Source: Siderastrea radians
Lineage: Eukaryota > Cnidaria > Anthozoa > Scleractinia > Rhizangiidae
Direction: 5' to 3'
Assembly (NCBI GenBank): GCA_964017195.1
Contig: OZ024898.1
Span: 6,426,967 to 6,490,966, forward strand
Length of the DNA: 64,000 nucleotides
Positions within the stretch are counted from its first letter, which is position 1. Every line of letters starts with the position of its first letter. Made by a program: the position numbers and the translations under genes. Positions 11,780 through 21,801 of the stretch are shown piece after piece. Below the pieces are notes generated by a model, which was not told the DNA's origin, did no database searches, and was given only the letters and a program-made list of their open reading frames with translations.

Positions 11780-12010
11780 GGCATAGTTAAATCTATATAT
11801 TAAGACAGCAAGGAATCTTGCGTGGTTGGTCTTACGACCACCCACTTTATCGAGTTCAATATTCAGAGTTAAATTGAAGTCTCCGTCAATTACAATTTCC
11901 TCACACGTAAAATTTGTTATGTGATCTGCCACCTTTTTAAAGAATTCCGGATCGTCACTATTCGGAGCGTAAATATGTACTAGTATTATGAGAAAATTTG
12001 ATGTTTGGAT
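11780..12010 (-). pseudogene. LINE (L1-like) AP-endonuclease fragment
   Basis: The frame reads VHIYAPNSDDPEFFKKVADH, then IVIDGDFNLTLNIELDKVGG. These are the APE-type endonuclease motifs of non-LTR retrotransposons (Y-A-P-N and the G-D-F-N catalytic strand; here D-G-D-F-N). Only about 65 residues remain and no reverse transcriptase follows, so this is a truncated dead copy. Confidence 0.75.
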
Positions 12011-12021
12011 CATAGCGTCAC

Positions 12022-12095
12022 CAAAGTGGTTGCAGAAGTGGTTACGGAGGTGGTTACGGAGGTGGTTACAGGGGTGGTTATGGAAGTTTGCTAAA
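12022..12095. repeat. 12-bp tandem repeat (GTGGTTACGGAG)
   Basis: About five to six imperfect copies of GTGGTTACGGAG and variants. It touches the upstream edge of the LINE fragment. Confidence 0.85.
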
Positions 12096-12229
12096 CAGTT
12101 TTATCTACATAGAGTCTGCTATGCCAAGCGCGCAGCAGACACAAAAGCGAACAAACAGGATTTCTGGAGTAAAAATTGCTTTATCCTGAGAAAAAAACGA
12201 CGTTTTGTTTCGCGCTAGCCAGCGCCAGA

Positions 12230-12336
12230 CCACCCAGTAGCATGTGGGTTACTGGGTGACTCCGCCCAAAAGGGGTGCTTTTTTGATGCTCGCAGTATAC
12301 TTAAGGGGTAGTATACTTTGCCCTGCAAAGTGAAAG
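12230..12336. repeat. Dispersed repeat fragment (GCTCGCAGTATAC type)
   Basis: The segment with TGCTCGCAGTATACTTAAGG resembles 15517-15560 (AGCTCGCAGTATACTAAAGG) and its flanks. The two appear to be copies of one dispersed element. No coding potential. Confidence 0.55.
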
Positions 12337-12367
12337 AGCATAGCATAGCATAGCATAGCATAGCATA
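12337..12367. repeat. AGCAT pentanucleotide microsatellite
   Basis: Six consecutive AGCAT units. Confidence 0.95.
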
Positions 12368-13022
12368 GATTAAGGTGTATTAAGGTCTCCTGATAGGATG
12401 ATTTTTTTAGGGGTAAAATTTTGCGGTTTGGTATCACTTGGATGGTATCACGTAGGGTATCAAAACCTAAAATAACTAAAAGTATTATCATGGCACTTTT
12501 AGGGGCGCCTTTGAAGTTTCCAACGAGCCTGCAAAATATGCCATAGGTTGAAGGTATACCTAATTTATGAGACAACTGGTCGTAATGCAACTTTTTATAG
12601 GTTAAGCCTATTTCTGTCACAGCCAAAACCGCCGATCAATATCTTTCAAATAGTTTTCACATATGGGCAAGTGGTTGTCTTAGAGTAGTTTTCAATCGAT
12701 TGTCGTAAAACCAGCCCCAAGGAAATTACTCTGATGGCCAAGCACAGCACATAGAAGAATCACAATGAACCAATCAGGAAACGAAACAAATACACTTAAC
12801 TCGCGTCAAGCGAGGAAGACGCGTGCGAGCAAGTCTAATTGGAAAATGACACGCGCCTTAAAGTTCACCATCTTAGAAATTCCATTTAATCGTGTTGTTA
12901 TCGAACACAGTATTTATGAAATGTGGTATGGGAGGTCACCTGAGAGCTTCAGTTGTCCTGTTTTGGAGTGTTACTCCCTCTCCTCCATTCTTTTCCCCAC
13001 CCCTTTCCCAATCCATCTCTCC
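12368..13022. other. No gene seen
   Basis: Non-coding spacer. The long plus-strand frames that start near 12765-12892 owe their length to the polypyrimidine tract that follows. Confidence 0.5.
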
Positions 13023-13375
13023 CTCCTTTACTTACATCCTCCTTCCTTCCTTCCTCCCTCCCTCCTTCCCTCCCGCCTTCCGTCCTCCCTCCTTCCCTCC
13101 CTCCCTCCTTCCTTCCTTCCTTCCTTCCTTCCTTCATTCCATCATTCCTTCCTTCCTTTCTCCCTCCCTCCTTCCCTCCCTCCCTCATTCCCTCCCGCCT
13201 TCCTTCCTCCCTCCTTCCCTCCCTCCCTCCCTCCTTCCTTCCTTCCTTCATTCCATCATTCCTTCCTTTCTTCCTTCCCTCCCTCCTTCCTTCTTTCATT
13301 CCTTCCTTCCCTCTTTCCCTCCCTCCCTTCCTCCCTCCTTCCTTCCTTCCTTCCTTGCCGGCCACCTTCTTTTCC
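13023..13375. repeat. CCTT/CCCT polypyrimidine tract
   Basis: About 350 bp made of CCTTCCTTCC and CCTCCCTCC units with CATTCCATCATT interruptions that recur about 117 bp apart (near 13134 and 13249), indicating internal duplication. All six long frames across it are artefacts. Confidence 0.95.
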
Positions 13376-14068
13376 TCCTTCCCTATCACAAAACGTTTAA
13401 ACTTAGAGGGCTGTGAACGCCGAACAAATGGGACAGTGCAATTTTTCCACACAAAAAAATGGAACGGGACAAGTATATACTATTTGAAAGGGAGCGCAGG
13501 GGTACTATTTGAGGTGCTTAATCGGATGTAATGGACACAAATGTGATTAATCATTTATTTTTAACAACTGGCCCAGCTCCATACTCATTTCTATAGTGGC
13601 CAATTGGGCAGCCCAAGAACGTGTTTCAATTCATTTCTTAAAAAAAAAAAAGAAAAATACTTGGTAGACTACAAACTGTACGCAGCTTCCGCTCAGCAAT
13701 AGTCAAGAGAGGAACATGAGTGATTAACGATAACAAGGACGTGAAAACTGAATTCCTTTCAGGTTCCTTTTTTAAATGTTTGAGTTAATTACGAATTTAA
13801 CTGTGATGAACACATTTATTATTCACATAGCACGAGTATTATTGACCTTTTTCCCTTTGTAAAATATGCTGCAATGTTTTACTATTTTTTTTGGCGGCAT
13901 GGTATTGTTGAGGCTTTTTACCTTTTGTAATTTGTTTTAGATTCCATTCTGTTTCTGGTTGGGTGTAACATCTGATCTAATTTTTATTACTGTATACAGA
14001 CTCACGTTATGTTTTTTTTCCATCACTGTTATTGCTTTTATTTGATAGGAAAAAGTAGGTCCAGATGA
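13376..14068. other. No gene seen
   Basis: A+T-rich sequence with an A-run near 13640. Nothing recognisable. Confidence 0.5.
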
Positions 14069-15430
14069 GCTTTAAGAGCAAATGTCGTTAAGGCTTGAGC
14101 AAAATTGGAAATGGTCTAAGTAAACTTCCCTTCATTTTTTGTGTGAAGTTAGTCCTTTGGGTGGAAGTAATCATGACGGTATTTTTTTTCGTTTCTTGTG
14201 ATAAACCAAACTTGGTATCAGGGGGGGAAGTTCATGCCCAAAAATGCATTTTTATTGGATGTTTTAATCCCTGAAAATTGACTTTTTGTTAGCTAATTTT
14301 ATCAAAGCACAACAGACTGGTTGAAATTCTATTCACATCCAAGCAACTTATCATCCTTCCATTGCACAAAAATTGTCATTAGATTTTTTTTGTTCCGGGG
14401 GGACCCCTGGCCTTCCATTCTTTGTAAGGGGGGAACTCTATTTTTGAAAAATTGAAAATGAGACATCTTTGACTGAAACAAAATCTAACTGGCATTCCCA
14501 TTTTGATTAAATTCGAAGTTGTAAATAAATATTTGATCCTTTCTTAATCTTTGGATGCTTAAAAGTCCGCGGGCACTCTAGTGGTTTTTGCAGGGCACGT
14601 GATTTAAAATAGGCACCTTAGGCAAAATGATAATTTTCTACTATTTTAAGTGGCCACTTATTAGAACTTAAGGAATACTACAGCGGTTATATACCATCAT
14701 GCTGTTTCTCTATCATCTATAGATTGCTATTATTTCCCTTTTAGAGGACAATATTACGCGAATTGAGAAAAATTACTTTTTCAACATCACACTCTCGTAG
14801 GGGACAGTTAATGTATGCAAAAACAGTACTCAGTTAATCGGTTGAGAAAACTATAAAAATAAACTGGACAGTCAACTAAACTAAAAAAATAGGCTTTATA
14901 AGAAACAATTGTTGTCTGACATACCATTTTGTAAAATAATCAGTTCAAGAGCGGCCTTAGAGCCAACCCCAATTCGCGCCAAATTCAGAGATCCTTCAAG
15001 GTTCCATTTCGGTCACGAAGATTATTATCAACAGATCAAAAGTTCAGATCTCATCCTTGCAGCAGCCGTAAATGGTTTCATTTACAAGGATCTACTATCC
15101 AGTTTGCTGCAACCGCCAACAGATCAACCAAAACACTGCAAACAGCTCCCAGAGAAGCAAACATCACTCGATACTCCACCAATCCTGCTCTCCATGTTGA
15201 ATTTCGTGACATGAGTACTTCGGCTCTTTCCGGTATCCATTTTTGTCACGCTGCTTAGAAATGCTGTTCAGAAAGTCAACTGGCCATGGCTTGTTCCTTC
15301 AAATTTTTAAGCAAGTTCAAAGTAATTACATGTAACTATCACATTATTTCATAACATTCTTCTTACTCGTGCACGAGAGTTAAAAGATTGAACCTTTACG
15401 ATTGTTTTGTCTACCGCTGACCGGAACTTT
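14069..15430 (+). repeat. Left arm of a 4.8-kb inverted duplication
   Basis: Reverse-complement counterpart of 16990-18836. Outer end TAAGAGCAAATGTCG; inner end CCGCTGACCGG. The arms align over about 1.35 kb once a MITE is removed from the right arm. The arm includes a frameshifted copy of a candidate first exon (15086-15195, minus). Confidence 0.85.
15086..15195 (-). pseudogene. Frameshifted copy of the candidate membrane-protein exon
   Basis: The minus strand carries ATGGAGAGCAGG in place of ATGGCGGCGAGATCAGG in the right-arm copy, a net 5-nt loss just after the start codon that shifts the frame. Downstream the sequence through the donor GTAAAT matches the right-arm exon closely. The intact-looking copy is at 17209-17323. 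Confidence 0.5.
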
Positions 15431-16989
15431 ATCATCGGCTCTTTGACTTTGATGTAGGGCTGGTGGGGGGGGGGGGGAATTCCCTATAGTGGGCTATACA
15501 GGGAGTCTCGGCGGAAAGTGGTGCCTTTTTAAGCTCGCAGTATACTAAAGGGTGGGAAAATTGTCATTTTAGTATATGGAAGGTACGTTTACAAAATCGG
15601 CTGCAAAGTGGAAGAAATGGTGGCTTAAAGGGTCCCAAATTTTGGCAGAAATGACACAGAAGCTTGTACCCTCTGAGCAACTGATCAGAACAACTGAAAG
15701 TCCGAGAAAAACGTGGCAGTTGTAGGAAATTGTATAGTTTTGGCTTATCCTTGAGGTATAAGAAAGGAGTACAATTTGCTTTAGTTATATGAAAGGGGTC
15801 CCATTTTGGTAAAAATGAGTATACTAAAGGTGAGTGTTTGTACCTCCCTGCGGAGCCTCCCCGTATAAAACTTTATTGAGTAACCCTATCCCCCTGAGAC
15901 TAGGAACTAGTAGGGATTGTGTCAAGGAATCTAAAGCTGTATACATAACTCCGACTTCCCCCAAAATGCTAAGATAGTAATGTTTTTAATAACACTGCTT
16001 ATATGCAGCACAAAGTTCTTCTGCGACTTAAAAAATAAAACTTATAACAAGGGATAGTACATGTGCAGTACTGCTTTACCAGGCCCTACAAAACTCCTAT
16101 CCTAATCTCTTTTTTAAGTGGAGTTATCTATTTATGTTGGCTATTGTACGTATACAAGTAATCCTGGTTAGCGAACTACTAGGGAAGCGTGATTTAAAAT
16201 TGTGCTTTGATCAGGTAAGAATAAGGTAAGAAGACCGCAGAGAACTCCGCCATCATCGATGAACAGTCTCTGGCAAGTGGGGATTTTGTGCCCTTCTGAA
16301 AACAAAAGAGAAATCACGAACAAGCCGATCCTGAAGATGAGAATGAATAATAACATGGAGAGGACAGTGACCACCATAATAGGTACAACTTCAGAAGAGG
16401 AATCCCACTGAAGCCGCCTCATTGTTCTCGTGTTCAGTGGATGGATATGTAAAAATGAGGCCACAGCACTGAACATATTGAAACCGGAGATGACAAGATC
16501 CGACCTGATGGGAAATCACTGTATGATAAAGCGAAACAGGGCTACGCACGCAGGCTGCAGGAACTAGCCTTAAAGCAAACCCATTGTTAAAAACTCCAAT
16601 GAAAACCAACCAGGCCAGCATTCGTTGGCACAGGGATGGGCTTTTAAGACTAATATAAGTCAAGATCATCCTCTAACGAAAAGCAGAAAGATTTTCCAAA
16701 CATAATTTTACGAAGAGGAGGAGAAGACAGAGATGAAAGCAAACCTAGAAAATGTTGCAAAGGCGATGACAGGAACGCTATAAAGTGAAGACAATGAGCG
16801 CGTTTCATCCATCAGATTTTTTAACTCCCCATCAAGTGGTCTCCTATTTTAGCAGAATGTCCAACTTGTCTCCATTTAATGACGAATGAAAAGAGTTGGA
16901 AGAGATTGCATCGGACTTTTAAGTCTTAAAAGACTTCGGTGAAAATGACTACGTAGAGCAAGCCTCCGGCTGCTGCGATAAGCAATGAG
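15431..16989. other. Spacer of the inverted duplication, hydrophobic frames only
   Basis: Contains a G-run near 15464-15477 and a dispersed repeat (about 15500-15880, related to 12230-12336). Minus-strand frames at 16168-16476 and 16391-16669 contain hydrophobic segments such as IMVVTVLSMLLFILIF and MLAWLVFIGVFNNGF that look membrane-spanning. They overlap in different frames and are broken by stops, so I cannot build a gene. They may be decayed exons of a membrane protein. Confidence 0.35.
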
Positions 16990-17208
16990 ATCCCGGTCAG
17001 CGGTACACTTAACAATCGTAAACATTCAATGTTTCGATTCTCGTGTACGAGTAAGAAGAATGTTAAGAAATAATGTGAGAGTTTAATACTTTGAACTTGC
17101 TTAAAATTTGAAAGAACAAGCCAGTTGACTTTAAACAGTATTTCTGAGCAGCGTGACAAAAATGGATACCGGAAGCCGACCCGAAGTACCCATCTCACGA
17201 AATCCAAC

Positions 17209-17323
17209 ATGGCGGCGAGATCAGGATTGGTGGAGTATCGAGTGATGTTTGCTTCTCTGGGAGCTGTTTGCAGTGTTTTGGTTGATCTGTTGGTGGTTGC
17301 AGCAAACTGGATAGTAGATCCTT
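17209..17323 (+). CDS. Candidate first exon of a small membrane protein
   Basis: An ATG in the context CCAACATGGCGGCGAG starts MAARSGLVEYRVMFASLGAV, followed by a hydrophobic stretch (CSVLVDLLVVAANWIVDP) that could be a signal anchor or first membrane span. The exon would end at a donor GTAAAT (17324). No following exons were found. It is duplicated in the inverted arm at 15086-15195, where it is frameshifted. The family is not recognised; the exon call rests on the start context, hydrophobicity and donor only. Confidence 0.35.
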
Positions 17324-17606
17324 GTAAATGAAACCATTTGCGGCTGCTGCAAGGATGAGAACTGAATTCTTGATCTGGCGAGAACAATCGTCATGACCGA
17401 AGTGGAACCTTGAAGGATCTCTGAATTTGGCGCGACTTGGGGTTGGCTCTAAGGCCGCTCTTGAACTGATTACTTTACAAAATGGTATGTCAGACAGAAA
17501 TTGTTTCTTATAAAGCCTATTTTTTCGTTTAGTTGACTGTCCAGTATATTTTTATAGTTTTCTCAACCGATTAACTGAGTACTGTTTTTGCATAAATTAA
17601 CAGCCC

Positions 17607-18108
17607 TTATGCGCCGATCAATTCGAAACTTCAACATCCCCCCCCCGGGCATACCCCGGGCATTTGACTATGCATCGTGCCCGGGGAGAGGGGAATTTGA
17701 ACGTTGTGTTGGAAGGGTGGGGAATTTGAACCGGATTTACCTCTTGTTCTGACGTAATAGGCCCGTGAATTTTTTCGGTTTTTGCGGGGTCTGACGGATT
17801 TACAAGATAGAATTTCGCCTTTGTTAGTGAATAACTCTTTGAAAAGGGTCTTTAAAAGAAGAAGATGTCATTACGGCATATCTCTCTCTGAAAGGCATGT
17901 AAAGTGCTTGATTGAAGACCAAATTTGTCTTTGAGGAGAGGCAGTTCAGTACTAATTGGTGGGGCATTTCAACGGTTTTCTTGCTCCGAGGGGAGGGAAT
18001 TTGAACAAGCCAATTTTCAAAGGTTCAAATGCCCGGGGGGTTGCCCGGGGGGTTGCCCGGGGGGTTGCCCGGGGGGGATGTTGAACTTTCGAATTGATCG
18101 GCGCATTA
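17607..18108. mobile_element. MITE (about 500 bp) inserted in the right arm
   Basis: Terminal inverted repeats: TTATGCGCCGATCAATTCGA at the left and TCGAATTGATCGGCGCATTA at the right, followed inward by poly-C/poly-G mirrors. The homologous left arm of the duplication lacks it. A short TAA/TTA-type target duplication is possible but ambiguous. Near the right end is a tandem TTGCCCGGGGGG 12-mer (about 18030-18078). It has no transposase. Confidence 0.75.
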
Positions 18109-18836
18109 ACGAGAGTGTGATGTTGAAAAAGTAATATCTCTCAATTCGCGTAATATCATCCTACAAAAGGGAAATAATAGCAATCTATAGATAATAAAGA
18201 AACAGCAGGATGGTATATAACTGCTGTAGCATTCCTTAAGTTCTAATAAGTGGCCACTTAAAATAGTAGAAAATTATCATTTTGCCTCAGGTGCCTGTTT
18301 TAAATCACGTGCCCTGCAAAAACCACTAGAGTGCCCGCGGACTTTTAAGTATCAAAAGATTAGGAAAGGATCAAATATTTATTTACAACTTTGAATTTAA
18401 TCAAAATGTGAATACCAGATAGATTTTGTTTTAGTCAAAGATGTCTCATTTTCAGTTTTTCAAAAGTAGATTCCCCCCCTTACAAAGAATGGAGGGCCAG
18501 GGGTCCCCCCGGGAACAAAGAGAAAATCCAATAACATTTTTGTGAAGTGGAAGGATAGTAGTTTGCTAGGATGTGAACAGAATTTCAGCCAGTCTCTTGT
18601 GCTTTGATAAAATTAGCTAACAAAAAGTCAATTTTCAGGTATTAAAACATCCAAAAGAAGGCATTTTTGGGCCTGAACTTCCTCCCCTGAAACCAAGTTT
18701 GGTTTATAACGAGAAATGAAAACAATACCATCATGATTACTTCCACCCGAAGGACTAACTTCACACAAAAAATGAAGGGAAGTTTATTTCGACCATTTCC
18801 AGTTTTGCTCAAACCTTAGCGACATTTGCTCTTAAG

Positions 18837-21517
18837 TTGCTAGTTCTTGATCTGCTTTGTTGGAACAAATATGTACGCAAGTGCGGACAAAAATTGCCTT
18901 ATGTTCGTGTCACTGCTTTTCCGTCGCACGCGGCTACCGCTGAGTGGAACGTAAGAACTGTTCGTGGTTTGGCTATCAGGGAATAGTAGCTTAAAACAAG
19001 AAGCACATAATGTATTTTTCTCCCTTTATTTTATCCCTTTACACTTTAACAATGCTGTATGTCATTGATATGATGCCCAAATCCAAATGAAGTCGATTAA
19101 TGATTTACATGCACTATGGCAACATCATATTGGAACAACAAAACTCATCAAGCCCATACACTGCATCATCAGTGTGATTTTAAAATCTTCCCTTTGTTGT
19201 TTAACCTGAAAATCAACAAAGTATTCGACTTCTCATGAAGGAAAACTTTACCCAGAAATTTAAGACCATTCCCAAGATTACTTTATGCGACAACACGGTA
19301 TGTGCGATACGCAGTATTTTCTGTATAATGGTTACATGTAATAATAAGAGTCTAATAAAATCCAAATCATAAAAGAAACAGCAAAACACTACTATGTTAT
19401 CATAAATGAGGCAATCGAAACATCTCTAAGAGTTTAGTTTTAAATCTAAAAGGCAAGTGTTGCCCCAAAACTCTATAGACTCTGTCCCCATGGCATAATT
19501 AATGCCTAAATTAATGCATAAATTACGTGATACTGATACCCAATTTAGCATTCATACCTTCGATCACTAAATCACTAAGGAAAACAAAACCCATGAACTC
19601 CTAACATATATTGCATTATAACTGGATTATATAGCTCCTTTGACAAGTTCAGCTTTAAAGGGGCTATATCACCGGTTTCAGTAACTGATCTTTGAAAAGC
19701 CAAAATTAAAGGGATATGTGCTCAATAAAAGTCTAAAGAAAACGCTTGTTTAAAGCTTCGAAACTATTGATAAAGAGTGTTTCGGCACCAGATGGCCAGG
19801 ATAGAAGTGAACTACATCTTCAATAAGTGGCCATTTTTTTAAGGTTCCGCTTCCCAGAAAGATATTATGGTTTGTTCTTCCCTAAGAATTTATTTGAGTT
19901 TTTCGTCTTGGTGTTCATGGAGCATTTTGCGTCTGGGAAAAAAACTGAATTGTCTTAATTTTAGCACCAGTTTGACCAAATACAGCAAACCTCAATGAAA
20001 CAGCCCCTTTAAGAACAAGCCATTGCCCTTAATTGGAATTTAACTTTATCCTAAAATCACGTTTCATGCCATGATTACTTCACAGTCAACAAAATTACTT
20101 TTTAATCTATCTTATTAGTTCTGATCATGGTTAATCGTAAGATACTCAATTCAAGTTGAACTTTGAGTTTAAACCACAAAGAAACTTCTCTCCTTTAAGG
20201 TGTTTAACATCTAAACTAACATTGAGGAGGAGGAGTCTGTTTGATTGATTGGATCAAACAAACATCTGTTATTCCAATCCGTCTAACTCCAGAAGATCAA
20301 ACTAAGTTACAGTACTTTTTACTTTTCATACCAATCACAACATTAACTGGACAAGCTGCGCTGTAAGCTAGAGCGGAGGTGTCCTCTATTTATATCTTAA
20401 AACAAGAAAACAAAGCGAATTATGTTGACGTGTAATTATTTTGAGGTAACTAGTAAATCAGACCATTGTTCAGATGTAGTGAAACGAAATGGTTCTAAAG
20501 TTCGTGCTGGCAACTCGGCCACGATTATCCATATGTATGGGACTGCCTTAACAAAATACTTAAACCATTGACTCCCAACCGCCGGAAAGGACCATTGTCC
20601 TTGTTCAGTTTGTTACGTCATCACTTTGAGTGACAGCAGATGTTTTCGATAACTAATTGATGCACTGGAACCCTTCTAAAAAAAAGTGCCCCAACTGAAG
20701 CGCTTACTTGAAACAGACCAGAGTTACGTAAAGAAAGATGAAAAAGAGTTTTGCTGTGAAATTGATGCAAAACTTGGCTTTGGCACTCATGGACACGTCA
20801 AGTTGAAAGTTTCCTCTTTTTCTGAAAGTTTAGGTGAAATCTTTTATAATCCAAGAAAAGACTATCACCTGGCCTTTGAATTGTGCGTATGCCCGAAATC
20901 AAATTTCCCAAACAACCTCGGAAATGGAAGAGAAGTTTAATTTCCATGCTGCAGAGCATGTTCTAGACTTTAAAATCGGGATTTGAGCAGACAGGAGCCA
21001 CATTAGCGTCATTGCCGTCAAAGGACAGTTTTTCTCAAAAAGGTTGATAGTGATTGGGTTAAAGTTAGGTAAGTAAAAGCCTGGTAGTCACTGTAGCCAC
21101 GGGCGTGAAATTAAAGTTATAAAACTTTCAGTTAATTAATTTGGCCGTGTTAACTGGAAAAAAGTTGTTTACAGCCTTAGAGCAAAGTAAGTAAATTTGC
21201 CAGCTTCAAGTGACCAATGCATTGAAAACAAAAGGCAGAGCCGTAACACTTCAAAATTAACCAATGAGAACTTTTCCAGATTAGATGGACCTGAGAGGCT
21301 TATGCACGGAACACGCGCCCGAATGTAATGTACATCCGCACGTGTCTTGGTGACAACCAGGTTACTTTTCTTGGAGAGTATGCCGGTCACGTTGGCGAAT
21401 TAAGGTAACTCAAAATATTACTCGTAATAAATCACTCAAAACGCGTAAAACAGGAAAGGCTATATAATATGTAAAACTGCTTAAATATAGTTCGCACAAA
21501 TCAAACAATATTGGAAA
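18837..21517. other. No gene seen (downstream of the MACPF gene)
   Basis: 2.7 kb of A+T-rich sequence with no domain-like frame, array or hairpin that stands out. An apparent 84-codon frame at 20686-20940 starts with GTG and shows no known motif. The 3' UTR of the minus-strand MACPF gene should lie in the right part, but I could not find a convincing polyadenylation signal. Confidence 0.45.
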
Positions 21518-21801
21518 TTATATGCTATCACACTGGTAGTCGATCAGAAGGTACTTGGCAGTGTCAGAGCATGGATCTCCACGTAAAAAGCCATTAGTAG
21601 CTTCCACATGACAGCTGACTTGGGTCTGGCAATAGTACTGAATTCGAGCGAGAGCATCCGCCAGACGACAGTTAAGGTTGTTACTATCATTACTGGGGCA
21701 AGTTTGCCTGTTCAGCCTACCATAGAAAGCGGAAAGGACGTTTATCCTCCCGTTGCTGCAGCTTAATTCAGTTACTCCAAGCTCGCAAATTATTATCTGG
21801 G
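21518..21801 (-). CDS. MACPF gene exon 16: SUEL-type lectin domain and stop
   Basis: 284 nt to the stop codon at 21520-21518. [20 protein letters not shown], then [21 protein letters not shown] and [17 protein letters not shown] match the galactose/rhamnose-binding lectin (SUEL, Gal_Lectin) domain, including the Y-G-R motif and C-terminal D-P-C...K-Y-L...Y-x-C. It is the last domain of the protein. The acceptor (TTCGTTCAACAG) has a good pyrimidine tract. Confidence 0.88.

Larger units (their letters stand above)
16990..18836 (-). repeat. Right arm of the 4.8-kb inverted duplication, with inserted MITE
   Basis: Inverted counterpart of 14069-15430, lengthened by an insertion at 17607-18108 that the left arm lacks. 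The left arm therefore shows the pre-insertion site. Identity is high along both halves. Confidence 0.85.

Noticed and set aside
12765..13531. Three long overlapping plus-strand frames and one minus frame
   Set aside because: Their length comes only from the CCTT/CCCT simple repeat; the products are Ser/Pro/Leu or Arg/Glu/Gly runs.
20686..20940. 84-codon plus-strand frame downstream of the lectin exon
   Set aside because: Starts with GTG, has no motif and no splice or promoter context.
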